The notes beneath the pieces are model-generated. The model worked only from the letters and a program-made list of their open reading frames with translations. It did not search any database and was not told the DNA's origin. DNA of 64,000 nucleotides, from NCBI GenBank assembly GCA_022360175.1, contig JAKSDI010000049.1, positions 59,292 to 123,291 of the forward strand. Direction: 5' to 3'. Source of the DNA: Chitinophagales bacterium (GTDB lineage Bacteria > Bacteroidota > Bacteroidia > Chitinophagales > Saprospiraceae). Positions 1 to 7,814 of this stretch are shown one piece after another. The first letter of the stretch is position 1. Each line of letters opens with the position of its first letter. The position numbers and the translations under genes were made by a program.

Positions 1-1097
1 TAAGCGCGGAAGAAGGTGTTTTCTTATTCGAAAATGCGTCTACTGCAGAATTAATGCATGTTGGGCATCAGTTGAGAATGAAACATGTACCCAATGATGT
101 TGTCACCTGGATCATTGATCGTAATTCCAATACGACAAATGTATGCATTGCCAATTGCAAATTTTGTAATTTCTATCGGCGCCCAGGTCATGAAGAGTCT
201 TACACTACAACGATCGAAGAATACCAGCAAAAGATTGATGAGCTATTCCGCTTTGGAGGCCGTCAATTATTGCTTCAGGGAGGGCATCACCCTGATCTTG
301 GTTTATCATTTTATGTTGATTTATTTAAAGAGCTGAAATCACTTTATCCAGACTTAAAGCTACACGCTTTAGGCCCACCTGAAATTGCGCACATTGCCAA
401 ACTGGACCAGGCTTCTCATATAGAAGTATTAAAAGCCCTTAAAGATGCTGGCTTGGATTCTCTTCCAGGTGCAGGTGCAGAAATTTTGAGTGATCGTGTA
501 AGGCGGTTGATATCTAAGGGAAAATGTGGAGGACAGGAATGGCTAGACGTTATGCATGCTGCTCATCAGGTTGGGTTAACGACCTCTGCCACGATGATGT
601 TTGGCCATATCGAGACCAATCACGAGCGCATGGACCACCTGGTACGTATGCGTGAAGTCCAAGCTATGAAACCCAAAGAAGCTAAAGGGTTTATAGCTTT
701 TATCCCCTGGCCTTTCCAGGATGAAGATACCATCTTAAAACGCTTGAAGCGCGCTCGCAATACATGCACAGGTGATGAGTATGTACGTATGATTGCCATG
801 AGCAGAATCATGCTGCCTAATATTACCAATATTCAGGCTTCATGGTTGACAGTAGGCAAACAGGTTGCACAATTATGTCTCTATGCTGGTGCTAATGATT
901 TTGGCTCTATCATGATAGAAGAAAATGTAGTTTCTGCTGCAGGAGCTCGTTTCCGCTTTACGGCCGATGGCATTCAGGAAGCAATACGAGAAGCTGGTTT
1001 CCAGCCACAACTCCGTACTCAGGAATATGAATATCGGGAATTACCTAAAGATATGATCAACCAAGAACTGGATAAAAAGGCCATGATAGTAGATTAA
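1..1097 (+). CDS. mqnC: Cyclic dehypoxanthinyl futalosine synthase MqnC (5' end outside window)
   Basis: Radical SAM enzyme of the futalosine route to menaquinone; it cyclises dehypoxanthine futalosine. The reading frame is open from base 3 through the first in-window ATG at 54, and the upstream codons read SAEEGVFLFENASTAEL, which is typical MqnC sequence. The gene therefore starts before the window and the ATG at 54 is internal. Counting from that internal Met, the radical SAM cluster motif CxxxCxxC is C31, C35 and C38 (NVCIANCKFCNFY), preceded by the family-typical VTWIIDRN. A glycine-rich QGGHHPDL stretch follows, and the C-terminal half is complete to the stop. A purine nucleoside phosphorylase gene begins 50 bp downstream on the same strand. 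MqnE is a paralogue, but the WIIDRN..TNVC segment fits MqnC better. The assignment is strong. Confidence 0.93.
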   Translation, partial: SAEEGVFLFENASTAELMHVGHQLRMKHVPNDVVTWIIDRNSNTTNVCIANCKFCNFYRRPGHEESYTTTIEEYQQKIDELFRFGGRQLLLQGGHHPDLGLSFYVDLFKELKSLYPDLKLHALGPPEIAHIAKLDQASHIEVLKALKDAGLDSLPGAGAEILSDRVRRLISKGKCGGQEWLDVMHAAHQVGLTTSATMMFGHIETNHERMDHLVRMREVQAMKPKEAKGFIAFIPWPFQDEDTILKRLKRARNTCTGDEYVRMIAMSRIMLPNITNIQASWLTVGKQVAQLCLYAGANDFGSIMIEENVVSAAGARFRFTADGIQEAIREAGFQPQLRTQEYEYRELPKDMINQELDKKAMIVD

Positions 1098-1147
1098 GTA
1101 TAGAATAACCTTTTGAGTACAATCGTAAAATGTAGAATATATAAGGT

Positions 1148-1981
1148 ATGCAAACAGCACTTTTTGATCAGATAGAGGAAGCACTACAATATATACGAAG
1201 TAAAACAGATTTTAAACCACAGTTTGGTATCATCCTTGGCACCGGGCTAAGTGGACTGGCAGATGAGATTGAAGTGATAGCCAGTATTCCATATAGTGAC
1301 ATTCCACATTTTCCAGTTTCCACAGTACAAAGCCATAAAGGCCAGTTGGTATTTGGCAAATTGGATGGTATAGCGGTAGTGGCTATGGCAGGGCGCTTTC
1401 ATTATTATGAAGGATATAGTATGCAGGAAATTACTTTTCCTATACGCGTGCTAAAGCATCTCAACATCCAGCGCCTTTTCATCAGTAATGCTGCTGGTAG
1501 TACCAACGAACACATCGAAGCAGGTGATTTAGTGTTTATAAAAGATCATATCAATTTACAGGCAGGCAACCCACTACGCGGCCCTAATGATGAAAGGCTT
1601 GGTCCTCGTTTTCCCGATATGTTGCATGCCTATGATGGTAAATGGAATGCTCGCGGACTCACAATTGCTCGCCAATTAGGGATACGTGTCCATGAAGGAG
1701 TATACCTTAGCCTACAAGGCCCAAACCTTGAAACACCTGCTGAGTATCATTTTGCCAATCTTATTGGAGCAGATATGGTAGGGATGTCTACCGTGCCAGA
1801 AGTCCTGGTAGCGCGCCATATGGAATTGCCCGTTTTGGTAATGTCTGTTGCTACCAATAAATGTTATCCTATTGAAGAAATTAAGGAAACTTCTGTAGAT
1901 GATGTCATTGCTGTAGCAAAAGGTGCAGAACCTAAAATGACCGCTATAGTCAAGCAACTACTGAAAGAAATGAGTAATTAA
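1148..1981 (+). CDS. punA: Purine nucleoside phosphorylase, trimeric (PNP-I) type
   Basis: Cytosolic phosphorolysis of (deoxy)inosine and guanosine to free base plus (deoxy)ribose-1-phosphate. At 277 aa the length is normal for trimeric PNPs. Visible active-site elements are GTGLSGLAD at residues 31-39 (phosphate loop), H63 in QSHKG, RFHYYEG at 83-89, NAAG at 114-117, the glutamate in PNLETPAE (E195) and N237 in TNK. E195 and N237 correspond to the human PNP Glu201/Asn243 pair that selects 6-oxopurines. The gene follows mqnC by 50 bp on the same strand and ends before a strong hairpin terminator, so the two may be co-transcribed. A link to futalosine-derived hypoxanthine is possible, but ordinary purine salvage is the safer reading. 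Confidence 0.92.
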   Translation: MQTALFDQIEEALQYIRSKTDFKPQFGIILGTGLSGLADEIEVIASIPYSDIPHFPVSTVQSHKGQLVFGKLDGIAVVAMAGRFHYYEGYSMQEITFPIRVLKHLNIQRLFISNAAGSTNEHIEAGDLVFIKDHINLQAGNPLRGPNDERLGPRFPDMLHAYDGKWNARGLTIARQLGIRVHEGVYLSLQGPNLETPAEYHFANLIGADMVGMSTVPEVLVARHMELPVLVMSVATNKCYPIEEIKETSVDDVIAVAKGAEPKMTAIVKQLLKEMSN

Positions 1982-2015
1982 TACACACATTATAGTCAGC
2001 ATATATAATTATCGG

Positions 2016-2050
2016 AGCCAGCAAATGAATGGATACATTTGCTGGCTTTT
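2016..2050 (+). terminator. Rho-independent terminator after the PNP gene
   Basis: A perfect 12-bp stem (arms 2016-2027 and 2036-2047, AGCCAGCAAATG and its complement) with an 8-nt loop, followed by TTTT and an AT-rich tract. It lies 35 bp after the PNP stop and ends the mqnC-PNP unit before the signalling block. Confidence 0.85.
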
Positions 2051-2136
2051 CAATATAATTTTTCACCAGGAAAGCTAGAGCAGCAGTGAAAAGGAACAAT
2101 ATCGTATTCTATAAATACTATTATTATATTTGACTA

Positions 2137-4263
2137 ATGAAGCGATTCTGGCTTATATTATTACTTCTCCTTCCTCTATGGATGCCTGCTCAAACCGCAA
2201 GTATTGATAGCCTTACTATATTACTTACCCAAGCTGATAATGATTCAAGTCGTTTTTCATTATTAGAACGATTGGCGGCCAAATTACGTCGAGCAAATCC
2301 TGCTAAAGCTGAAACATATGCTAGCGAAGCTTTAATTATCGCTCAAGAAAATGGCTGGAAGCGAAGAGAAGGTATTGCTTATATTCGCCTTGCAGTAGTC
2401 GCTTCTAATTTAGGTAATTATCAAAAAGCTAAAGAAAAGGCAGAAAAGGCTCTACAAATACATCAAGAAGTAAACGATAGCACTTACATTTCTTTTGATT
2501 TATTAATATTAGGTAATTCCTGTCGGCATCTGGGAGATTATTCTAAATCATTGGAACATCAGATTCGAGCACTTAACATTCGTAAAGCAACCAATACCAA
2601 TAAAGCAGATATTGCCCGAAATTATACCAGTATAGGCAATGTTTACAGCCTATCCGGGGATTTTGAAAAATCAATAGAATATTATGAAAAAGGGCTTGAT
2701 ATATGGAAAAAATATGGAAGCCCAGAAGATGAAGCCAATAGCTACGCCAACATAGGCGCTCTTTATCTTACTAATCTAAAACCTGAAAAAGCACAGGTTT
2801 ACCTCAAGCGGTCGATGGAAATATTTGACAGTTTGCAAATACCTTATGGAATAGGTGCTACTGCAACTAATCTCGGCAATGCATATATGCTGTTTGGCGA
2901 GTATGAAAAAGCCAGGGAAGCCTCTTTGAAGGGACTTGAAATATATCGCCAGCAAGGAGATCAGGCAAGAGTCGCGATGATTCTCACCCAGTTAGGAGAG
3001 ATACAGCAAGAAGCGGGGCATTACTCAAAAGCTATCAACTATTATCAACAAGTACTTCCACTTGTAGATTCTATTGGCTTACTCGACACCAAAAAGCTAA
3101 TCTTTGAAAGACTTTCTGAAGCCTATGCATCTCAAGGGAAGCACCAGCAAGCATTAGAAGCCCGGCTAGTATTTGAAACACTGAAAGATAGTTTACTCAA
3201 TGCTCAAACCCTACAGCAACTCAATGAACTCGATGCCCAATATCAAAGCCAGCAAAAAGATCAGGAAATTGCTTATTACAAAATTGACCTGGAGCGCCGT
3301 ACTCGTGAACGCAATGTTTTACTGTTTGGCTCTGCACTGCTTTTTATACTTGGTGCTTTGGCCATCCTGGCATTGATTTCAAGGCAAAGAGCTTATCGTA
3401 AACTTCAGAAAGAACAACAACGTACGGCCACACTTCTAGAAAAACTGCAGGCTACGCAAGCTCAATTACTTCAATCAGAAAAAATGGCATCTCTTGGACA
3501 ATTGACCGCAGGGATCGCGCATGAGATCAATAACCCTATTAATTTTATCACTTCTAATATTGAAGCGCTCAAATTAGATTTTCAGGACATCAATCAATTA
3601 CTCGAACTACTTAGCTTGTTAGATACTGATCATCAACAAAAAGCTATAGACCAATTAGTAAAGCATACCAAGGAAATTGACATTAATTTTCTAAGAGAAG
3701 AGATCAGCCAGCTATTGGCCAGCATAGAAAGAGGAGCTCACAGAACGGATGAAATAGTAAAAAGCTTACGAAATTTCTCTCGCAATACGACGGAACATTT
3801 TCTAAAAGCCAACATCCATGAAGCTCTGGACGCCACTATTCTGCTTGTTAAAAACAACTTACCAGAAAAGGTATTTATCCATAAAGAATATGGCCAAATT
3901 CCTGAAATATCCTGCCAGGTAAGCCGCCTCAACCAGGTTTTTCTTAATATTCTCACTAATGCGATCTACGCTACAAAGCCTTCTGGAACGATTTCCATTA
4001 GTACTCAACTATTAGGTTCGCAGGTAGAAATAATCATTGCCGATTCAGGAAAAGGTATGGATGCTGCTACTCAAAGCCGTATTTTTGAGCCCTTCTTCAC
4101 TACCAAAGCAGTAGGACAGGGTACTGGTTTAGGTTTATCTATTAGCTATAGTATTATTAAACAGCATAATGGAAACATTACTGTAAAGAGCCGGCTCAAT
4201 GAAGGCACTGCTTTTCATATTCTTTTGCCAATAGAACAAAACACCTCTACTGAGCACCTTTAA
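2137..4263 (+). CDS. TPR-containing membrane sensor histidine kinase
   Basis: A 708-aa exported sensor kinase. The signal peptide is at residues 1-20 (MKRFWLILLLLLPLWMPAQ). Tandem tetratricopeptide repeats (Ax.LG..Y...GdyekA pattern) run from about 50 to 340 and would be periplasmic. A coiled coil follows, then one membrane helix at about 394-415, a second coiled coil, and a cytoplasmic kinase. The H-box is GQLTAGIAHEINNP with H462; N-, G1- and G2-boxes are recognisable (NQVFLNILTNAI, DSGKGMD, GQGTGLGLS at 660-668). No receiver domain is attached and no partner regulator is adjacent. The kinase core is clearly paralogous to that of the gene at 5109. A TATATTTG element at 2125-2132, 4 bp before the ATG, could give an almost leaderless mRNA, but a good -33 element was not seen. 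The ligand is unknown. Confidence 0.9.
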   Translation: MKRFWLILLLLLPLWMPAQTASIDSLTILLTQADNDSSRFSLLERLAAKLRRANPAKAETYASEALIIAQENGWKRREGIAYIRLAVVASNLGNYQKAKEKAEKALQIHQEVNDSTYISFDLLILGNSCRHLGDYSKSLEHQIRALNIRKATNTNKADIARNYTSIGNVYSLSGDFEKSIEYYEKGLDIWKKYGSPEDEANSYANIGALYLTNLKPEKAQVYLKRSMEIFDSLQIPYGIGATATNLGNAYMLFGEYEKAREASLKGLEIYRQQGDQARVAMILTQLGEIQQEAGHYSKAINYYQQVLPLVDSIGLLDTKKLIFERLSEAYASQGKHQQALEARLVFETLKDSLLNAQTLQQLNELDAQYQSQQKDQEIAYYKIDLERRTRERNVLLFGSALLFILGALAILALISRQRAYRKLQKEQQRTATLLEKLQATQAQLLQSEKMASLGQLTAGIAHEINNPINFITSNIEALKLDFQDINQLLELLSLLDTDHQQKAIDQLVKHTKEIDINFLREEISQLLASIERGAHRTDEIVKSLRNFSRNTTEHFLKANIHEALDATILLVKNNLPEKVFIHKEYGQIPEISCQVSRLNQVFLNILTNAIYATKPSGTISISTQLLGSQVEIIIADSGKGMDAATQSRIFEPFFTTKAVGQGTGLGLSISYSIIKQHNGNITVKSRLNEGTAFHILLPIEQNTSTEHL

Positions 4264-4352
4264 ATTATTAACATATACTATACTAACCATTAAGGTCAGC
4301 TCCTCTTTATTACTTCTTCACTTCATTCATTGCCCACTTCACTTCATCAGTC

Positions 4353-4383
4353 TTTCCCCCGGCTGCTATGCCCTCTATCTTTG
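4353..4383 (+). promoter_or_regulatory. Bacteroidota-type promoter for the outer-membrane barrel gene
   Basis: TATCTTTG at 4376-4383 matches the Bacteroidota -7 consensus TAnnTTTG exactly. A TTTC at 4353-4356 sits 19 bp upstream as an approximate -33 element. Predicted transcription starts near 4390, giving a leader of about 90 nt before the ATG at 4480. Seen by motif only. Confidence 0.55.
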
Positions 4384-4479
4384 CACCGCAATCATGCAAA
4401 CAAAACCAACACCCAAAAAATCAGAACCCCAAAATTCTGAATGAAAACACTTACCAAAAAATCCAAAACCATTTGAATC

Positions 4480-5031
4480 ATGAGAAACCAATTATTTTTC
4501 TTTGCTTTTATTTTAAGTATTACATCCATTGGCAATATAGCATCAGCACAATCAATGGAACAAGGACAATCTATCGCTCAAATAGGTATAGGCATCGGTG
4601 GATGGACAACTACTTATACTTCCTCCCAAACTCCATTATTCATTGCAACATATGAAACAGGCATTGTAAATGATCTTGGGCCTGGTAACCTATCAATAGG
4701 CGGAACAGTGGCTTTCAAGTCAGGAACTTATAGCTATTGGAATGACAACTGGGGATATAACTACACAGCATTGGCCGTACGTGCTAACTACCATCCAGAT
4801 TTTATTCAGGCTGAAAATTGGGACTTCTATGGAGGTCTTTCACTTGGCTATTATCGCGTAGCGGTAAACACCAATCGGGTAGATCTTAATGGTATTGATT
4901 TTGCCAGTAGCGGTATCGCGTTGGCAGGGCAGATAGGAGCGCGTTATCAATTCCACGATAACTTTGGCGCATGGGCAGAGCTGGGATATGGCCTGGGTGC
5001 CCTAAATGTTGGCCTTTCTTATAAATTTTAG
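4480..5031 (+). CDS. Small outer-membrane beta-barrel protein
   Basis: A 183-aa protein with a clear signal peptide (about residues 1-24, ending IASA) and alternating aromatic/polar strands ending in LGALNVGLSYKF. The terminal Phe after a short strand is the usual outer-membrane barrel C-terminal signature. The length suits an eight-stranded barrel of the OmpW/OmpX style. No OmpA peptidoglycan domain is present. It lies between two sensor kinases on the same strand, so it may be a surface component sensed or controlled by this signalling block; that link is inference from position. Specific ligand or function is not recognisable. A consensus promoter and a downstream hairpin suggest it is transcribed on its own. 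Confidence 0.75.
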   Translation: MRNQLFFFAFILSITSIGNIASAQSMEQGQSIAQIGIGIGGWTTTYTSSQTPLFIATYETGIVNDLGPGNLSIGGTVAFKSGTYSYWNDNWGYNYTALAVRANYHPDFIQAENWDFYGGLSLGYYRVAVNTNRVDLNGIDFASSGIALAGQIGARYQFHDNFGAWAELGYGLGALNVGLSYKF

Positions 5032-5044
5032 GGTTATTAACTAC

Positions 5045-5073
5045 AGCCGGGCTGCACATTGGAGGGCCCGGCT
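5045..5073 (+). terminator. GC-rich hairpin after the barrel gene
   Basis: An 8-bp perfect stem AGCCGGGC / GCCCGGCT (5045-5052 and 5066-5073) with a 13-nt loop, 13 bp after the barrel gene stop. The following ATTTCTATAA is only weakly T-rich, so termination is likely but may be partial. Confidence 0.55.
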
Positions 5074-5108
5074 ATTTCTATAACATACTCAGTTATAATG
5101 AAAAAACC

Positions 5109-6083
5109 ATGCCGCTGCTGAACAACATATTACAAATACAATACGTAAATACTGTTTTTCTTGCACCGGTATTCATTCTATTTCTATTACTGTATACCTA
5201 TTATATCCGCCGTAAGGCAAATAAACAGATCAACTACTTACAACAACAACTGATTGCTTTCCAGGCTGAGGCAAAAATAGCAGCTAACAAGCTAATCCAA
5301 ACTGAGAAACTGGCATCTTTAGGACAGCTCACTGCTGGAGTAGCTCACGAAATCAATAATCCTGTTACTTTTATTGGCACTAGCATCGAAGCACTAAAGT
5401 ATGATTTCAGAGATCTTCAGCTGTTGCTAGACAAAATTATGTCTCTTGAAAAAGATCAAAATGAGCCATCACAATTAGATGACTTAATAGGATTCCGGGA
5501 TGAGCTCAACACTTCCATGCTTAGGCGGGAAATGAATGGATTAATTGCTAGTATAGAACGAGGAGCCTATCGTACAAGCCAAATTGTAAGTGCTTTACGT
5601 ACCTTCTCTCGCAATACGGATGAAGAGTTTACAGCTACAGATATTCATCAATGTATTGAATCTGCCTTAACCATTCTCCAGCATAAACTCAAAAACAGAG
5701 TACTGATACATCGACACTATGAAGAATTTTCACCTGTTGATGCTTTACCAGGTAAACTCAATCAGGTATTTTTAAATATTCTGGATAATGCCAGCCAGGC
5801 AATCGAAGGCCGGGGAGAAATACACATAAGTACCCAAATGAAGGATGGAACCGTGATGATACAATTTAAAGATAATGGGATAGGTATGTGTGATGAAGTG
5901 AAAAACCGTATTTTTGAACCATTCTTCACTACCAAAGGGGTGGGCAAAGGCACAGGATTAGGGCTTTCAATCAGCCTTAAAATTATAGAGCAACACCAAG
6001 GTTCGATACAGGTAGAAAGCATATTAGGTAGCGGTTCGATACTAACTATATGGCTCCCCCCGAGAGCAAAATTTGTAGACTAA
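5109..6083 (+). CDS. Membrane-anchored histidine kinase
   Basis: A 324-aa kinase with one N-terminal membrane helix (about residues 13-33), a short coiled coil, and dimerisation and ATPase domains. The H-box is GQLTAGVAHEINNP with H80; the N-box is NQVFLNILDNASQAI and the G2-box is GKGTGLGLS. There is essentially no periplasmic sensor, so input probably comes through the membrane or from a partner. The core aligns along its length with the TPR kinase at 2137, sharing the LxREMNGLIASIERGAYRT..I segment and ALRTFSRNT, which indicates duplication. Its stop overlaps the next gene's start by one base (TAATG), implying translational coupling to the receiver-LytS protein, its most likely phosphotransfer partner. 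A 7-codon ATG-initiated frame overlapping the start (5098) is probably not meaningful. Confidence 0.88.
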   Translation: MPLLNNILQIQYVNTVFLAPVFILFLLLYTYYIRRKANKQINYLQQQLIAFQAEAKIAANKLIQTEKLASLGQLTAGVAHEINNPVTFIGTSIEALKYDFRDLQLLLDKIMSLEKDQNEPSQLDDLIGFRDELNTSMLRREMNGLIASIERGAYRTSQIVSALRTFSRNTDEEFTATDIHQCIESALTILQHKLKNRVLIHRHYEEFSPVDALPGKLNQVFLNILDNASQAIEGRGEIHISTQMKDGTVMIQFKDNGIGMCDEVKNRIFEPFFTTKGVGKGTGLGLSISLKIIEQHQGSIQVESILGSGSILTIWLPPRAKFVD

Positions 6084-7042
6084 TGGCTTATCGTATTTTA
6101 TATGTAGATGATGAGCAGGATAACCTTTTTTCTTTCAAGGCTGTATTTCGTAGAAATTATGAGGTACTCCTTGCAGGAAGTGGAGCAGAGGCATTAACAA
6201 TATTAGAAAAAGAGATGGTTGATCTCGTTATTTCTGATCAACGAATGCCTGAGATGACAGGGGTAGATTTATTTGCTATACTCAAAGAAAAGTATCCAGA
6301 TACACTTCGTATTATCCTTACTGGTTATAGTGATATGCAGGCAGTTATTGATGCTATCAATAAAGGAAATATCTACCACTATATCACAAAGCCCTGGAAG
6401 GCGGAAGAAATGAGGGTTATACTCGAAAAAGCCCTGGAAGCTTATCGCCTTAGGTTGCAAAACAGAGAATTGGAAAGAAAAAATATTGAAGCACAATTTG
6501 AAATACTTAAAAATCAAATCAATCCACATTTTCTGTTCAATAGTATGAATATCTTGAGTGCACTCATCAGGCAGGATAAAGAACGGGCATTACAGTTTAC
6601 CAACCGTTTTTCAAAGCTGTATCGTTCTATGCTGGAACTAAGACAACAGCAGGTAATTTCACTAGAAGAAGAGATGCAGTTTGTTGATAATTACCTGTAC
6701 TTACAAAAAATAAGATTTGATGAAAACCTGATCCTGAAAATAGAGATAGATACTAAAGATCTACAGGCCGCTTTGCCTCCTTTTGCCATCCAGTTGCTGG
6801 TAGAAAATGCGATTAAACATAATATTGTATCTAACAAACAGCCGCTCACCATTGCTATTTATGTAAAAAATGAGTACTTAATAGTAGCCAATACCTTTCA
6901 ACCAAGAAATAATGTAAGTGACTCAACAGGTACCGGCTTAGCCAATTTAAAAGCGCGATATAAACAAATATGCCCAACACCAATTTTAATTAAACACCAC
7001 CAGGAATGGTATGAAGTCTCATTGCCACTTATTCCTGAATAA
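6083..7042 (+). CDS. Receiver domain fused to a LytS-type histidine kinase
   Basis: A 319-aa cytosolic protein. The start was chosen at 6083 (MAYRILYVDD) rather than the in-frame ATG at 6050, because 6083 forms a TAATG overlap with the upstream stop and puts the receiver fold at residue 1. Residues 1-120 are a receiver: acidic pocket at D9-D10, phosphoacceptor D52 in VISDQRMPEMTG and K103 in TKPW. After a coiled coil, residues 140-319 form a LytS/YehU-type kinase (His_kinase domain) with H149 in QINPHFLFNS and an ATPase N-box VENAIKH. The receiver at the N-terminus of the kinase implies that the upstream kinase phosphorylates or gates this one, which then signals to the LytTR regulator 13 bp downstream. 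There is no membrane segment. Confidence 0.88.
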   Translation: MAYRILYVDDEQDNLFSFKAVFRRNYEVLLAGSGAEALTILEKEMVDLVISDQRMPEMTGVDLFAILKEKYPDTLRIILTGYSDMQAVIDAINKGNIYHYITKPWKAEEMRVILEKALEAYRLRLQNRELERKNIEAQFEILKNQINPHFLFNSMNILSALIRQDKERALQFTNRFSKLYRSMLELRQQQVISLEEEMQFVDNYLYLQKIRFDENLILKIEIDTKDLQAALPPFAIQLLVENAIKHNIVSNKQPLTIAIYVKNEYLIVANTFQPRNNVSDSTGTGLANLKARYKQICPTPILIKHHQEWYEVSLPLIPE

Positions 7043-7055
7043 CCCCCACTCTACT

Positions 7056-7808
7056 ATGAATGTCATTATCGTTGAGGATGAAAAATTTGCAAGAGAAAAC
7101 CTGGAACAATTACTAACAGAATTAGCCCCAGCAATCAATATCGAAGCTCACTTTGACACCGTACATGATACAGTAGAATGGCTCCGTAACAAACAAACTG
7201 ATCTTATTTTTCTGGATATACATTTGGCCGATGATTTAAGCTTTAAAATATTTGAACAGGTCAATATCAAAACGCCTGTTATCTTCACTACTGCCTATGA
7301 TCAATATGCCCTCAAAGCTTTTAAAGTAAACAGTGTAGACTACCTACTGAAACCTATAGACAAGAATGAATTAAGTGCTGCACTCGACAAATTTAAGGAG
7401 CGGCACCAGGAGCAATCTATTGATTTTTTAAAATTGCAAAGCATCTTAAATGAACGTGCCGAAAAAGTATATCAGCGACGTTTTCTGGTAAAGCGTCGTG
7501 ATAAAATAATGAGCGTCAAGACCAGCGACATTGCTTATTTTGAAGGAGAAGATCGCTATGTCTACCTCGTAAAAAACGACGGTAGCCGCTACATAGTAGA
7601 CTACAAATTGAGCCAACTGGAAGAAGACCTGGACCCAGGTGTTTTCTTCCGCCTCAATCGCAGCTTCATCGCCCACTTTGACGCCATTGATAAGATAGTT
7701 ACTCTATCTAAAAGTCGGGTCAAGGTTTATTTAGACCCTTTACCTGATAGAGAAGTGATTATCAGTACTGAAAATACCCGCAATTTTAAAATGTGGCTAA
7801 ACTCTTAA
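7056..7808 (+). CDS. LytTR-family response regulator
   Basis: A 250-aa DNA-binding regulator. The start is placed at 7056 (MNVIIVEDEKF), 13 bp after the previous stop, because the longer frame from 7011 would overlap the kinase gene and add residues outside the receiver fold. The receiver has E7-D8 in its acidic pocket, phosphoacceptor D54 (IFLDIHLAD), a T/S switch in FTTAYD and K in LLKP. The LytTR output domain covers about residues 145-250, with the typical KTSDIAYFEGEDRYVYLV and FFRLNRSFIAH motifs. It is the natural output of the LytS-like kinase encoded immediately upstream. Targets are unknown; candidate direct repeats were not identified. The gene converges on clpB with only 6 bp between stops. 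Confidence 0.92.
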   Translation: MNVIIVEDEKFARENLEQLLTELAPAINIEAHFDTVHDTVEWLRNKQTDLIFLDIHLADDLSFKIFEQVNIKTPVIFTTAYDQYALKAFKVNSVDYLLKPIDKNELSAALDKFKERHQEQSIDFLKLQSILNERAEKVYQRRFLVKRRDKIMSVKTSDIAYFEGEDRYVYLVKNDGSRYIVDYKLSQLEEDLDPGVFFRLNRSFIAHFDAIDKIVTLSKSRVKVYLDPLPDREVIISTENTRNFKMWLNS

Positions 7809-7814
7809 AAGATT

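Noticed and set aside
4368..4655. 95-aa frame overlapping the barrel gene start
   Set aside because: Its 5' part spans the predicted promoter and leader, and the rest is an alternative frame of a well-supported barrel gene with low-complexity composition.
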